This document shows, piece by piece, positions 24,498 through 34,012 of a stretch of DNA of 64,000 nucleotides. The DNA comes from an uncultured Chthonomonadales bacterium (GTDB lineage Bacteria; Armatimonadota; Chthonomonadetes; Chthonomonadales; CAJBBX01), in the NCBI GenBank assembly GCA_938005745.1, contig CALLMM010000026.1, positions 62,001 through 126,000 of the forward strand, in the 5' to 3' direction. The position numbers and the translations under genes are program-made. Positions within the stretch are counted from its first letter, which is position 1. Each line of letters opens with the position of its first letter. The notes under the pieces were generated by a model, which made no database searches, had not been told where the DNA came from, and was given only the letters and a program-made list of their open reading frames with translations.

Positions 24498-26384
24498 CGC
24501 CGCTTCGGTCAGCGCCTCCTGCAGCCGGGTCTGTGTGCGCGCCGCGCCTCCGGGGGAGAGCGGAGCGGTCAGCAGCGGAACGCCGGCGGCGCGCAGGATG
24601 TTGGAGGTTCGCGCCGCCGCCTGCACATTGGGAACAAAGTCGCTCTCCTGCGCGACGGCGCGCAGCGTTTCGGCGCGGCGCACCGTGCCGCTGACCAGCG
24701 AGCTGTAGATGCCGCCGCCCGCCAGCGTCGCGTCAATCAGGTCGTAACGCACGCCGCGCTCCTGCAGAAGCGCCTCGATCCTCTGGTCGCTCAGCCCCCG
24801 CAGATCGTCATGCAGCTTCGGCAGGTCGAAGGTCTCCCGGTTGACCTGCGCGTAGACGTCCGCCGATTCGAGGATCAGCTCCGTGAGCGCGGGCATCTCC
24901 GTGTCGCGCGCCAGAAGCTGGACCAGTCCCTGCGCCGCCCTGCGCAGCCCGTAGGGATCGCTGGAGCCGGAGGGCAGCACTCCCAGACCCACATAGCCGA
25001 CCAGCGTGTCCAGACGGTCAGCGACCGCCAGCAGCGATCCGATCAGGGAGTCGGGCAGGGCGTCTCCGGCGAATCGCGGCAGGTAGTGTTCGGCGATGGC
25101 GTCGGCGACGCGGGGGTCTTCTCCGGCGGCGAGGGCGTACTCGCGCCCGATGACGCCCTGCAGCGCGGGAAGCTCCACCACCATCTGACTCACCAGATCG
25201 GCTTTGCAGAGCCTGGCGGCGCGCACGGCGAGCAGCCGCTCCTCCTCCGCCAGTCCCCGCGCCGCGGCGATCGTCTGCGCCAGCCGCTCCAGCCGCTCGC
25301 GCTTCTCCGCCATCGTGCCGAGCTTCTCTTGGAAGATCAGCCGTCCCAGTTTCTCCGCCATCTGCTCCAGAGGAACCTCGCGGTCCTGCTGGTAGAAGAA
25401 GCGCGCATCGGAGAAACGCGCCGTCAGCACGCGCTCATTGCCTTCCCGCACGATCTCCAGGTGCTCGGTGTTGCCGTTGCGGACGGCGATAAAGAAGGGG
25501 AGCAGCCTGCCCTGCGCGTCCTGTACCGGGAAGTATCGCTGATGCTTCTTCATCGCGGTAACCAGCGCCGGTCGCGGCAGCTGCAGGAAGACGGGGTCGA
25601 ACCTGCCCAGAAAGACGGTGGGCCACTCCACCAGGTAGACGTTCTCCTCCAGCAGCCCCTCATCCCAAGGAACCGTCCCGCCCGCCTCCCGCGCCAGCGC
25701 ATCCGCCTGCTCCCGGATTCTCCGCTGCCGTTCCGCCGGATCGTACATCACAAAGCGGGCGGGAAGCTGTGCCAGCAGATCGTCGGCGTGGTCCAGCGTG
25801 AACGAGTCCGGCGCCAGCGTGCGATGCCCGCGCGAGACGCGGTCGGAACGGACGCCGATGATCTCCATCGGGATCAACGCGGAGTCCAGCAGCGCGACGA
25901 TCCAGCGCAGCGGACGGACATAGCGCGCCGTGTTCTCTCCCCAGCGCATCAGTTTCGGGAAGGTCAGGCTACGAACCGTCTCCGCCAGAACTTCGCCCAG
26001 CACCGTGTGCGCGGGTCGCCCCGGATCGGTAACCCGCGCCTGCACATACTCTCCCTGCGGCGTGCCGATAATCTCCAGCGCTTCGACCGGAACGCCCTGT
26101 TTGCGGGCGAAGCCGATGGCGGCTCCGGTCGGTTTCCCGTCGGCGTCAAAGGCGACGGAGCGCGCCGGTCCGCGCACCTCGCGCTCCTGATCGGGCTGCC
26201 GCGACGGGACGCCTTCCGCACGCAGGATCAGACGGCGCGGCGTGCCATAGACCTCGACCTTCGATGCGCTCAACCGCACCTCGTCCAGTCTGGCGGTCGC
26301 TCCCTCGCGTAACTGCTCCAGCGCCTGCGCGATCGCCCCGGCAGGCATGTCTTCGGTTCCTATCTCCAGTACCAGCGTCGGCAT
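24216..26384 (-). CDS. glyS: glycyl-tRNA synthetase beta subunit
   Basis: This is the beta chain of the bacterial alpha2-beta2 glycyl-tRNA synthetase, 722 residues from ATG 26384 (GGGAGAGAG upstream). The 45-codon longer frame from 26519 is rejected. The N-terminus MPTLVLEIGTEDMPAGA is diagnostic, as are GTPRRLILRAEG, FPKLMRWG, MKKHQRYFPV, ELPALQGVIGREYA, SSDPYGLRRAAQGLV and the C-terminal anticodon-binding domain ending RLALLHLVDSLYRTLADFTKVV. The partner glyQ is not next to it, since the upstream gene is the cytochrome b fusion, so the subunits are encoded apart. Its 3' 282 bases are overlapped on the other strand by the apbE run-on. Confidence 0.96.
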   Translation of the reverse strand: MPTLVLEIGTEDMPAGAIAQALEQLREGATARLDEVRLSASKVEVYGTPRRLILRAEGVPSRQPDQEREVRGPARSVAFDADGKPTGAAIGFARKQGVPVEALEIIGTPQGEYVQARVTDPGRPAHTVLGEVLAETVRSLTFPKLMRWGENTARYVRPLRWIVALLDSALIPMEIIGVRSDRVSRGHRTLAPDSFTLDHADDLLAQLPARFVMYDPAERQRRIREQADALAREAGGTVPWDEGLLEENVYLVEWPTVFLGRFDPVFLQLPRPALVTAMKKHQRYFPVQDAQGRLLPFFIAVRNGNTEHLEIVREGNERVLTARFSDARFFYQQDREVPLEQMAEKLGRLIFQEKLGTMAEKRERLERLAQTIAAARGLAEEERLLAVRAARLCKADLVSQMVVELPALQGVIGREYALAAGEDPRVADAIAEHYLPRFAGDALPDSLIGSLLAVADRLDTLVGYVGLGVLPSGSSDPYGLRRAAQGLVQLLARDTEMPALTELILESADVYAQVNRETFDLPKLHDDLRGLSDQRIEALLQERGVRYDLIDATLAGGGIYSSLVSGTVRRAETLRAVAQESDFVPNVQAAARTSNILRAAGVPLLTAPLSPGGAARTQTRLQEALTEAASQVSPERLQEPREVALYEAAVRLIPEAARLATAYEYAALYRALDSLRETVNAFFDHVMVMAKEEELRANRLALLHLVDSLYRTLADFTKVVIA

Positions 26385-26481
26385 ACAGACTCTCTCTCCC
26401 TCTACAGACTGGCTCTTCTGTTCCGCAAAACCCCGCCGGTCTCCTTCCTGAATGTGGAACGGGGGATCGTCGAACGCGCCT

Positions 26482-27894
26482 CTACCGCAGGCTGACCAGA
26501 TACTCCGCCAGCGCCTCAAGCTCCTCCCGCTTCAGGTGAGCGTAGGTGGGCATGGGGGAGCCGGGGATCTTCGTCTTCGGATCCACCAGATGCGCAATAT
26601 GCCACTCCCGGTCGGGTCTGCGCCTGCCGATGGCGGTCAGATCGGTTCCCATCTGGCTGCCCTGTCCGGCGATCCGGTGGCATCCGCCGCATCCCTGCGC
26701 CTCATAGAGCTGTTTCCCCTGCGCGACCCGTTCGAGGTTCAGACCGCCTGCGTCGGCGGGAGGCGGGGCGGCCTGTTGTCCCGCGGGAGAGGAGCCGGAG
26801 GGCGCAGACGCCGGAGGCTGCTCCTTCCAGAGGGAGTAGACGCTCAGGGCGATGGCGGCTGTCAGCGTGAGAACGCCGGCGATCAGGGCGAACGGACGCC
26901 TGCGGAGACGGCGTTCCGGACTGCGGTCCAGAAACGGCAGGAGGATCAGCGCGGTTATCAGCGCGCCGGGGAGGAGCACAGAGGCAATCGGCTCCAGCGC
27001 GGCGTTGTTGAAGGGAGGTATCTCGATCAGCGCGTGCAGCGGCATCACATACCATTCAGCGCGCGCGACGTAGCCCTGCAGGTTCTCCGCCGTCGCCTCC
27101 TGCTCCAGCGGGGTCCGCGTGAAGTGCGCCAGCGCGGCGATCGCCAGAAAAACCCCCGCCGCGACAACCATCTCCCGCGCCATGTGGGTCGGGTAGTAGG
27201 GGTCTGTCGGGGCGGCTGCGTCCGGTTCGGCGGTCTCCTCCTGCGCGCCGACCGGTCGCAGGCGCGAGGCAAGCAGGGGCAGACCCACCAGAAGCAGAAG
27301 CGCCGCCGGAAGCAGCAGGACGTGAAAGCCGTACCAGCGGGTGAGGGTGTCGGCGTTCAGCAGGGGACCGCCCAGAAGGAAACGCTGAAGGTAGGGACCG
27401 ACCACCCAGACATTGCCCGCGATGCCCGCTTCGATGCCGGCGGTTGCCACGGCGCTGGTGTCCCAGGGAAGCAGGTGTCCGGTCAACTGCAGCTTTAACA
27501 CGAGGATAAAGAAGAGAATGGAGGCGATCCACGGCAGGTCACCGCGCCGGCGATACTCCGCCCCGAAGAACATCCGCACAATCGTCAGCAGGCTGAAGAG
27601 GATCAGCGCGGCGGCTCCCCAGTGGTGCAGTCCGCGCAGAAAGCGGGTCATCGGGTTCGCTTCCAGCGCCAGGATGTCCTTGTAGGCGGAGTCGGGGGAG
27701 GGGGTGTAGAAGAGACCGAGAATCGCGCCGGTTACCGCCATGATCAGCAGGAGGATAAAGCAGGTCATGCCGGTGGTGCGCAGCCATGCGCCCCGCCGCT
27801 CTACGCGCCCCTCCAGCAGACGAGCCGTCAGCGTCAACAGTCCGGTGCGCTCCTCCAGCCAGTGGATATGCGAAAGGCGTCTGCTTCGTTTCAA
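26482..27894 (-). CDS. cytochrome b/cytochrome c fusion of a bc-type complex
   Basis: This 470-residue membrane protein starts at TTG 27894, overlapping the Rieske stop as TTGA. Residues 40-210 carry cytochrome b helices A-D (TGHLLPWD at 138-145, VVGPYLQRFLLGG). Residues 235-355 match subunit-IV/C-terminal helices with AEWY (279-282) in place of PEWY. Residues 385-470 are a c-type domain with Cys402, Cys405, His406 and a likely Met448 ligand. Of the cytochrome b haem ligands, His90 (helix B) and His191 (helix D) are present, but the second pair is Thr104 and Pro206. The protein therefore probably binds one b-haem instead of two. It should pass electrons from quinol to the Rieske and c-haem centres. 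Confidence 0.92.
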   Translation of the reverse strand: MKRSRRLSHIHWLEERTGLLTLTARLLEGRVERRGAWLRTTGMTCFILLLIMAVTGAILGLFYTPSPDSAYKDILALEANPMTRFLRGLHHWGAAALILFSLLTIVRMFFGAEYRRRGDLPWIASILFFILVLKLQLTGHLLPWDTSAVATAGIEAGIAGNVWVVGPYLQRFLLGGPLLNADTLTRWYGFHVLLLPAALLLLVGLPLLASRLRPVGAQEETAEPDAAAPTDPYYPTHMAREMVVAAGVFLAIAALAHFTRTPLEQEATAENLQGYVARAEWYVMPLHALIEIPPFNNAALEPIASVLLPGALITALILLPFLDRSPERRLRRRPFALIAGVLTLTAAIALSVYSLWKEQPPASAPSGSSPAGQQAAPPPADAGGLNLERVAQGKQLYEAQGCGGCHRIAGQGSQMGTDLTAIGRRRPDREWHIAHLVDPKTKIPGSPMPTYAHLKREELEALAEYLVSLR

Positions 27895-28367
27895 GCGTGC
27901 GGCTCCTCAATCGTGAACACTCCGTCGGCATCCTGCTCCACCGAGAGACGGTCCAGAGGGCGCAGGGGCGGTCCGGAGATATTCCTGCCGTCGGCGTCAA
28001 AGCGTCCCTGATGGCAGGGACAGAAGAACTGCCGCTCCGAGCCGCGCCACTCCACCGCGCAGCCCGCATGGGTGCAGCGCGCCGAGAGGGCGGTGATCTG
28101 CCCGTCCGCCTCGCGTTTCAGGAAGACGCCGGGAGCGGTCGGCGGCTGTCCCTCGTAGCGCGCCGGGACGAAGGCACGGGAGTTGACATCTTCGGGAGAG
28201 TTCAACAGCAGCTTCACCCGCCGTCCCTGCCGGCGCTGGAACACGGGAGCCAGAAGCGCGCCCAACGCCGGGAGGAGCGTCATGGCGGCGATCAGGCTGG
28301 CTGAACCGGTGATGACCTGGCGTAGAAAGCGGCGGCGATGCGGGGACAGTTCCGTATCCTGGCTCAA
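27891..28367 (-). CDS. Rieske iron-sulfur protein
   Basis: This 158-residue Rieske protein of the bc-type complex starts at TTG 28367 with AGGAG nine bases upstream. A membrane anchor follows a twin-arginine-like SPHRRRFLRQ (about residues 8-17, hydrophobic 18-42). The 2Fe-2S motifs are Cys98-Thr-His100-Ala-Gly-Cys103 and Cys116-Pro-Cys118-His119, so both cluster ligands pairs and the disulfide cysteines are present. The second motif reads CHQGRFD where CHGS is more usual. It is the first gene of a two-gene operon with the cytochrome b-c fusion, which it overlaps by 4 bases. It should accept electrons from quinol. Confidence 0.95.
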   Translation of the reverse strand: MSQDTELSPHRRRFLRQVITGSASLIAAMTLLPALGALLAPVFQRRQGRRVKLLLNSPEDVNSRAFVPARYEGQPPTAPGVFLKREADGQITALSARCTHAGCAVEWRGSERQFFCPCHQGRFDADGRNISGPPLRPLDRLSVEQDADGVFTIEEPHA

Positions 28368-28403
28368 AACTTCTCACTCCTGATCTGTGCGGGGCGTCGT
28401 CTC

Positions 28404-28432
28404 ATTATACGAAAGATCGCCCGTTTTTTGAA
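28404..28432 (-). promoter_or_regulatory. promoter of the Rieske/cytochrome b-c operon
   Basis: TATAAT (28409-28404, minus strand) with TTCAAA (28432-28427) 17 bases upstream. The -10 is perfect and the -35 matches 4 of 6. The 11-mer TATAATGAGAC around the -10 recurs at the PHP gene promoter (60088). Confidence 0.6.
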
Positions 28433-28497
28433 AGAGTTGCTGCGAAATAGGACCGGCGGTTCTCCTCTCCGGACATGAGGAGGCTGCGCAAACCCTG

Positions 28498-28529
28498 TGT
28501 CATTGCGGGCGAGCCGCACCGAAGCCCGA
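28498..28529 (+). repeat. degenerate REP-like element in the divergent gap
   Basis: TGTCATTGCGGGCGAG followed by CCGCACCGAAGC resembles the scattered element at 12186 but has lost its final arm. The rest of the 390-base gap 28368-28757 holds the Rieske operon promoter and no convincing gene. Confidence 0.5.
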
Positions 28530-28757
28530 CCGCTCGATGCAGACCGTCTCCTACTCGTAAAGATGTTCTCTCTTCAACAAAGTAACATGAATCTCTTCCC
28601 GCCGTTAATCTTCTTTTTCCTCGATGCGAACACGGGGATGCGACTGTCCCGGAGGCAGCGGGAGCAGGTATACTTCTAAAGGGCGGATGTGTCCGCGGCG
28701 CACAGCCCTGACGCGGTGCCGCCTGCTGCAGAACCCTCAGTCAAGCGAGAAGAAACC

Positions 28758-29798
28758 ATGAAAACCGTCTATCTGGCAGCTGGCGCGCTGGGCGCGCTCA
28801 GCCTGACATGTCTCGCCTTCGCCTCCGGCGCCACCGATGATGCGCTCTGGAGGCAGGCGCGTCAGTTCTATCAGCCGATCCGTATGCCGGCGGTTCCTGC
28901 GAAGGGACCGAAAGCGGCGCAGGTGAAGCTGGGTCGCATGTTGTTTCATGATCCCCGCCTCTCTCGAAGCGGGATCATCAGCTGCAATACCTGCCATAAC
29001 CTTGCCCGGTATGGGACGGACAACCTGCCAACCTCTCTGGGACACGGCTTCGTGCCGGGTCCGCGCAACTCGCCCTCCGTCTTCAATGCCGCGCTGCACA
29101 CCCGGCAGTTCTGGGACGGGCGCGCCAGAGATGTAGAGGAGCAGGCGCTGGGACCGATCCTCAACCCCAAGGAGATGGCGATGCCCGCCTCCGATCAGGT
29201 GATCGAGCGGATTGTCAGCATCCCCGAATATGTCGCCCTGTTCCGGCAGGCGTTTCCGGGACAGAAGGACCCGGTCAACTATCGCAACGTCGGGGTCGCC
29301 ATCGGCGCCTTCGAGCGTATGCTGTTGACCCCCTCCCGCTTCGACCGGTATCTTGCGGGTGATCGGAAAGCGTTGACGGCGCGCGAGAAGCGCGGTCTGA
29401 AGGTCTTTCTGGACACCGGGTGCGTCTCCTGTCACGCCGGTCCGGCGATCGGGGGAATGGTCTTTCAGAAGTTCGTGAAGCCGGGCGAAGACCCGGAGCG
29501 CGCGGATGTGGGGCGCTACGCGGTTACGAAGGATCCGAAAGACCGCTACGTCTTCAAAGCCTACTCCCTGCGCAATGTCGCCCGCACCTATCCCTATCTG
29601 CACGATGGCAGCGTCTGGGATCTGGCGGAGGTGGTGCGCATCATGGCGGAGGTTCAGCACAATAAGACTCTGAGCCGCAGCGAGATCGCAGACATCGTCG
29701 CCTTCCTCAACAGTCTGACCGGAGACGTGCCGGCGGTGGCGCGTGAGCTGCCCATCCTGCCCCCGTCTCGCCTCAATACGCCCCGCCCCTCGATGTAG
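28758..29798 (+). CDS. di-haem cytochrome c peroxidase (CcpA/MauG family)
   Basis: This 346-residue exported protein has a signal peptide (about residues 1-20). The two haem sites are CNTCH (about residue 75) and CVSCH (about 217), with the family blocks KLGRMLFHDPRLSRSGIISC, PRNSPSVFNAALH, FWDGRARDVEEQA, EKRGLKVFLDTGC and the late AYSLRNVARTYPYLHDGSVWDLAEVV. Members reduce peroxide or oxidise substrates in the periplasm using electrons from c-type cytochromes. It is divergent from the Rieske/cytochrome b-c operon and could be its electron acceptor. Start ATG 28758 is taken because the signal peptide begins there, and the upstream 23 codons are not conserved-looking. Confidence 0.92.
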   Translation: MKTVYLAAGALGALSLTCLAFASGATDDALWRQARQFYQPIRMPAVPAKGPKAAQVKLGRMLFHDPRLSRSGIISCNTCHNLARYGTDNLPTSLGHGFVPGPRNSPSVFNAALHTRQFWDGRARDVEEQALGPILNPKEMAMPASDQVIERIVSIPEYVALFRQAFPGQKDPVNYRNVGVAIGAFERMLLTPSRFDRYLAGDRKALTAREKRGLKVFLDTGCVSCHAGPAIGGMVFQKFVKPGEDPERADVGRYAVTKDPKDRYVFKAYSLRNVARTYPYLHDGSVWDLAEVVRIMAEVQHNKTLSRSEIADIVAFLNSLTGDVPAVARELPILPPSRLNTPRPSM

Positions 29799-29830
29799 GG
29801 CGGCGGGCAGACCGGTCTATGGCGAACGCA

Positions 29831-29857
29831 GAACGGCGGCTTCGGGAGCCGCCGTTC
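29831..29857 (+). terminator. intrinsic terminator of the cytochrome c peroxidase gene
   Basis: GAACGGCGGCT (29831-29841) pairs with AGCCGCCGTTC (29847-29857) around TCGGG. GACTTT follows. Confidence 0.75.
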
Positions 29858-29901
29858 GACTTTGCGGCGTTCCCGCAACCGGTGCAGTTTTTCCCTTTTT
29901 C

Positions 29902-29910
29902 TGGTAGACT
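29902..29910 (+). promoter_or_regulatory. possible extended -10 promoter of mtaB-rhaA
   Basis: TGGTAGACT (29902-29910) has the TGn extension before a TAGACT -10-like hexamer, about 70 bases before mtaB. No good -35 is present and a T-rich stretch precedes it. Confidence 0.3.
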
Positions 29911-29979
29911 CTCGAACAGTCACTCCTGCGGCAGCCGGCGCATCGGCTCCGCGATACCGGACGAGGTCTTACGACAGAG

Positions 29980-31326
29980 ATGCCGACGGCTGCCTTTACA
30001 ACCCTGGGATGCAAGGTCAACCAGTACGAGACGCAGCGCATTCTCGACGATTTTGAGGAGCGCGGCTTTACAATCACCGAGATAGACTCTCCTGCCGATG
30101 TCTATGTTATCAACACCTGTTCAGTAACACAGTCAGCGGAGCGCAAGTCGCGCCATACGGTGCGGCGGCTGGCGCGCCAGAACCCGCAGGCGGTGGTCGT
30201 CATGACCGGCTGCTACGGGGAGATGGCGAAGATAAAGGGCGAGACGGTGGAGGAGGCGACGCTCATCGTCCCGAACCATGAGAAGATGCGCACGCTGGAG
30301 CATCTGCTGCAAGCCTTCCCGCGATTCGTGCGGGAGCTGGCGGACGCGCCGCAGGTTCGTCCCCCCAGACCGGCAGGGCGCACCCGCGCCACCATCAAAA
30401 TCGAGGACGGCTGCAACGTCTTCTGCTCCTTCTGCTCTATTCCCTATACGCGCCGGGTGATGTACTCGCGCCCGGCGGCGGAGGCGCTGGCGGAGGCGCA
30501 GCGGCTGGCGGAGCGGGGATATCGCGAAATTGTGATTACCGGCGTGCTGGTAGGAGCCTATGGAGCGGAGACCGGATCGGGAGGACTCGATCTCGGAGGG
30601 CTTCTGCGGAGACTGGCGCGCGTGCCGGGCATTGAACGGGTGCGCCTCTCCTCCATTGAGCCGACACAGGTGACCGAATCGCTGCTGGACGCCTTCGCGG
30701 AGGAGCCGAAGCTGTGTAATCACCTGCATATTCCGCTGCAGAGCGGCGACAGCGGCGTACTGCGACGCATGAACCGCCCGTATGATCAGGCGTTCTATCT
30801 CCGGCTGTGCGAACGCGCCTACCGCCGTCTGCCCGATCTAGCGATCACCTCCGACATCATGGTCGGATTTCCCGGAGAGGACCGCGCCGCCTTTGAGAAC
30901 ACGCTGAAGGTGGCGCGGGAGGTCGGTTTTGCGCGGGTGCATCTGTTTCGCTACTCGCCTCGACCCGGTACGCCCGCCGCCTCGTTCACGGACGCCGTGC
31001 CGGATGAGGAGAAGGAGGCGCGCAGTCAGGAGCTGGCTGCCGTCTGCCGCGAGACACAGCAGCGCTACATCGCCCGTTTTCTGGGGCGGGTGATGCCGGT
31101 GCTGGTCGAGGAGAAGGAGCGCGAGGGCGGGCTGCTGGCGGGATATACGGAAAACTATATCCGCGTCCTCTTTACGGGAGGCTCGCATCTGGTCGGCACG
31201 GTCGCGCCGATCGAACTGCAGGAGCCGACCGCCAACGGAGCGCGCGGCGAAGCGTTGAACTCCTATCAACCGGAGGCGGACATGATCCCGCTGACTCTGG
31301 TTACCGGAAAGGCAATGAGGCAATGA
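29980..31326 (+). CDS. mtaB: tRNA t6A37 methylthiotransferase
   Basis: This is a radical-SAM methylthiotransferase converting t6A37 to ms2t6A37 in tRNA. It starts at ATG 29980. The N-terminal MTTase domain holds one Fe-S cluster with Cys11 ([11 protein letters not shown], the MtaB wording), Cys47 (INTCSVT) and Cys78 (TGCYGE). The radical-SAM cluster is Cys145-x3-Cys149-x2-Cys152. A C-terminal TRAM-like region (about 375-440) binds RNA. The length of 448 is normal. Its stop overlaps the start of rhaA by 4 bases (ATGA), so the two are translated together, an unusual partnership between tRNA modification and rhamnose use. Confidence 0.95.
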   Translation: MPTAAFTTLGCKVNQYETQRILDDFEERGFTITEIDSPADVYVINTCSVTQSAERKSRHTVRRLARQNPQAVVVMTGCYGEMAKIKGETVEEATLIVPNHEKMRTLEHLLQAFPRFVRELADAPQVRPPRPAGRTRATIKIEDGCNVFCSFCSIPYTRRVMYSRPAAEALAEAQRLAERGYREIVITGVLVGAYGAETGSGGLDLGGLLRRLARVPGIERVRLSSIEPTQVTESLLDAFAEEPKLCNHLHIPLQSGDSGVLRRMNRPYDQAFYLRLCERAYRRLPDLAITSDIMVGFPGEDRAAFENTLKVAREVGFARVHLFRYSPRPGTPAASFTDAVPDEEKEARSQELAAVCRETQQRYIARFLGRVMPVLVEEKEREGGLLAGYTENYIRVLFTGGSHLVGTVAPIELQEPTANGARGEALNSYQPEADMIPLTLVTGKAMRQ

Positions 31327-32588
31327 TCGAAAAAGCGTATGAACTGGCGCGGGAACGCTATGCGGCTCTCGGCGTGGATACCGATCGGGCGATCGAGCGT
31401 CTGGCGTCCATCCCTATCTCTCTGCACTGCTGGCAAGGCGACGATGTCGGAGGTTTTGAGAGCGAGGAGGGGCTGACGGGAGGCGGCATTCAGGCGACCG
31501 GAAACTATCCCGGCAAGGCGCGCAACGCCGACGAACTGCGATCCGACCTGGAGATGACCTACCGGATGCTCCCCGGCAAGCACCGCCTGAACCTGCACGC
31601 GATCTACGCGGAGACCGGCGGCAAAAAGGTGGAGCGCGACGCCCTGACGTTTGAGCACTTCGCCCGCTGGACCGACTGGGCGAAGGCGAACGGGCTGGGC
31701 ATGGACTTCAACCAGTCCTTCTTCTCCCATCCTCTGGCAAACGACGGCTTCACCCTCTCCAGCCGCGATGAGGGCATTCGCCGCTTCTGGGTGGATCATG
31801 GCATCGCCTGCCGCAAGATCGGCGAGCAGATAGGCAGAACGCTCGGCACGCCCTGCGTGACCAATGTCTGGATCCCCGACGGCTACAAGGACATTCCGGT
31901 AGACCGCAAGACGCCCCGCGAAATCCTGCGCCGCTCGCTCGATGAGATGTTTGCCGAGCCGCTCGATCCCCGCTATCATCTGGATGCGGTGGAGTGCAAG
32001 CTGTTCGGGATCGGATCGGAGAGCTACGTGGTCGGCTCGCATGAGTTCTATATGGGCTACGCGATGGCGAACCGCGACCGCAGGCTGCTGCTCTGCCTGG
32101 ACGCCGGACACTTCCATCCGACCGAGACCATCGCCGATAAGATCTCTTCGGTGCTGCTCTATCTGGACGAGATCCTCCTGCATGTCAGCCGGGGCGTTCG
32201 ATGGGACAGCGACCATGTGGTGATCCTCTCGGACGATCTGCGCGCCATCGGCGAGGAGCTGGTGCGGGGCGACTTTCTGGGACGCACGCATATCGGGCTG
32301 GACTTCTTCGACGCCAGCATCAACCGCGTGGCGGCGTGGGTCATCGGCACGCGCTGCATGATCAAGGCGCTGCTGCTGGCGCTGCTGGAGCCGATCGAGA
32401 CGCTGCGAAAAGCGGAGACGGAGAACGACCTGACGGCGCGGCTGGCGTTGATGGAGGAGAACAAGACGCTGCCGTTCGGGGCGGTCTGGGACTACTACTG
32501 CGAGAAGATGGGCGTTCCGGTCGGCGCCGCCTGGCTGGAAGAGGTGCGCTGCTACGAGAAGAACGTGCTCTCAAAGCGTGTCGCTTAG
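31323..32588 (+). CDS. rhaA: L-rhamnose isomerase
   Basis: This 421-residue enzyme converts L-rhamnose to L-rhamnulose in the cytoplasm with Mn2+/Zn2+. It starts at ATG 31323 inside the mtaB stop. [63 protein letters not shown] and [23 protein letters not shown] are diagnostic, and the metal-site Glu, Asp and His residues lie in the last blocks. The N-terminus is normal. No kinase or aldolase (rhaB, rhaD) and no rhamnosidase is adjacent, so the pathway continues elsewhere. A strong terminator follows. Confidence 0.95.
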   Translation: MIEKAYELARERYAALGVDTDRAIERLASIPISLHCWQGDDVGGFESEEGLTGGGIQATGNYPGKARNADELRSDLEMTYRMLPGKHRLNLHAIYAETGGKKVERDALTFEHFARWTDWAKANGLGMDFNQSFFSHPLANDGFTLSSRDEGIRRFWVDHGIACRKIGEQIGRTLGTPCVTNVWIPDGYKDIPVDRKTPREILRRSLDEMFAEPLDPRYHLDAVECKLFGIGSESYVVGSHEFYMGYAMANRDRRLLLCLDAGHFHPTETIADKISSVLLYLDEILLHVSRGVRWDSDHVVILSDDLRAIGEELVRGDFLGRTHIGLDFFDASINRVAAWVIGTRCMIKALLLALLEPIETLRKAETENDLTARLALMEENKTLPFGAVWDYYCEKMGVPVGAAWLEEVRCYEKNVLSKRVA

Positions 32589-32612
32589 AGGGATTGGAGA
32601 CAGAGCGGGGGC

Positions 32613-32655
32613 GGGTACGGCGATGGACTGAAAGTCCATCGCCGTACCCGTTTTT
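32613..32655. terminator. strong shared terminator between rhaA and pdhC
   Basis: GGGTACGGCGATGGACT (32613-32629) pairs with its complement at 32633-32649 across GAA, a perfect 17-bp stem, followed by GTTTTT. It lies between convergent genes and can serve both. Confidence 0.93.
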
Positions 32656-32657
32656 CC

Positions 32658-33983
32658 CTACGCCAGCAGGCTGAACGGGTTCTCTAGCAGACGCCGCACC
32701 TCCTGCAGAAACTTTGCGCCGAGCAGCCCGTCCACCGTGCGATGGTCGCAGGAGAGGGTGATCCGCATTCGCTGGCGCGTTTCAAAGCCGCCGTCCTCGC
32801 GGGACATCACCTCCGGCAGCGCCGCGCCCACCGCCAGAATCGCCGACTCCGGAGGGTTGATGATGGCGGCGAACTCCTCGATGCCGAACATCCCCAGATT
32901 GGAGACGCTGAAGGTGCCTCCGGACATCTCCTGCGGGGTCAGCGCGCCTGCCCGCGCCTTCCCGATCAGCGCCTTCGCCTCCGCCGAAATCTGCCGGAGC
33001 GACTTGCTGCCGCAGTCGGGGAGGACCGGCACGGTCAGACCCTCGTCCGTGCCGACCGCGATGCCGATATTGATCGCGCTGTAGCGGCGTATCTTCTCCT
33101 CCGGCGTGTAGGAGACGTTCACATCGGGGTACTTCGTCAGCGCAACCGCGCACGCCTTGACGATCAGGTCGTTGACGGTGATCTTCTGGTCGGGCGTGTC
33201 GGCGTTGAGATCGGCAAGCAGCTTCAGAGCGCGGTCCATCTCGACCGGCATCACCAGATAGAAGTGCGGGATGGTCTGTTTGCTCTGCACGGTGCGTCGG
33301 GCGATGGCGCGGCGCATCCGACTGATCTCGGTCTCCTGTCCCTCCTGCGTCGGCGCGGCGGGAGCCGCCAGCGCGGGAGCGGCGGCGGGCGTCGGCGCGG
33401 AGGCAGGAGGGGGAGCCGGCGCGACCTGCGGGCGAGGCTCGGCGGTCCGGGCGGGAGCGGCGGAGACGGCGGCAGGCGCGCGCCCCTCCTGCTGCTGCGT
33501 CAGATAGGTCATCACGTCCCGCTTGGTGATCCTGCCCACGCCTCCGCCGGTTCCGGCGATCTTCGACAGATCCAGACCCATCTCCTCCGCCATGCGGCGG
33601 GCGATCGGCGAGACCTTGAGAGGCTCATGCACCACCACGGGCGGGTGAATATCCACTTCGGGGATCACGTCGTAGGCGTCGGGCGTTGTGGAGCCGGCTT
33701 CTCCGGTGGCGACGCGGTCCGGCATTCCGGTGTCCGGCGGAACGGTTCCCGGCGGATGGATGTAGGCGATGACCGTGCCGACCGGAACGGTCCTGCCCTC
33801 CTCCACCAGCACCTGCGCCAGAATGCCGGCGTCCTCCGCCGGGATCGGGACGTTCGCCTTGTCGGTCTCGATCTCCGCGATCTCGTCGTTGACCGCGATC
33901 TCATCGCCCTCATGCTTGATCCAGCGCAGGATCGTCCCCTCTTCCATGCCGTCGCCCATTTTGGGCATGCGAATCTCAATCAT
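32658..33983 (-). CDS. pdhC: 2-oxo-acid dehydrogenase E2 (dihydrolipoamide acyltransferase)
   Basis: This 441-residue E2 core has a lipoyl domain at 1-78 with lipoyl-Lys42 in IETDKANV, a peripheral subunit-binding domain at about 124-157 (VSPIARRMAEEMG to RITKRDV), an Ala/Pro-rich flexible linker (about 165-215) and the catalytic domain with HRTVDG (His414, Asp418). It transfers the acyl group from lipoamide to CoA in the pyruvate or branched-chain dehydrogenase complex. It is the last gene of mfd-pdhA-pdhB-pdhC on the minus strand. No E3 gene is nearby. The substrate (pyruvate or 2-oxoisovalerate) cannot be fixed from sequence alone. Confidence 0.92.
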   Translation of the reverse strand: MIEIRMPKMGDGMEEGTILRWIKHEGDEIAVNDEIAEIETDKANVPIPAEDAGILAQVLVEEGRTVPVGTVIAYIHPPGTVPPDTGMPDRVATGEAGSTTPDAYDVIPEVDIHPPVVVHEPLKVSPIARRMAEEMGLDLSKIAGTGGGVGRITKRDVMTYLTQQQEGRAPAAVSAAPARTAEPRPQVAPAPPPASAPTPAAAPALAAPAAPTQEGQETEISRMRRAIARRTVQSKQTIPHFYLVMPVEMDRALKLLADLNADTPDQKITVNDLIVKACAVALTKYPDVNVSYTPEEKIRRYSAINIGIAVGTDEGLTVPVLPDCGSKSLRQISAEAKALIGKARAGALTPQEMSGGTFSVSNLGMFGIEEFAAIINPPESAILAVGAALPEVMSREDGGFETRQRMRITLSCDHRTVDGLLGAKFLQEVRRLLENPFSLLA

Positions 33984-34012
33984 CGGTTTTCCTTCAAACA
34001 GAGCGTTATCCG

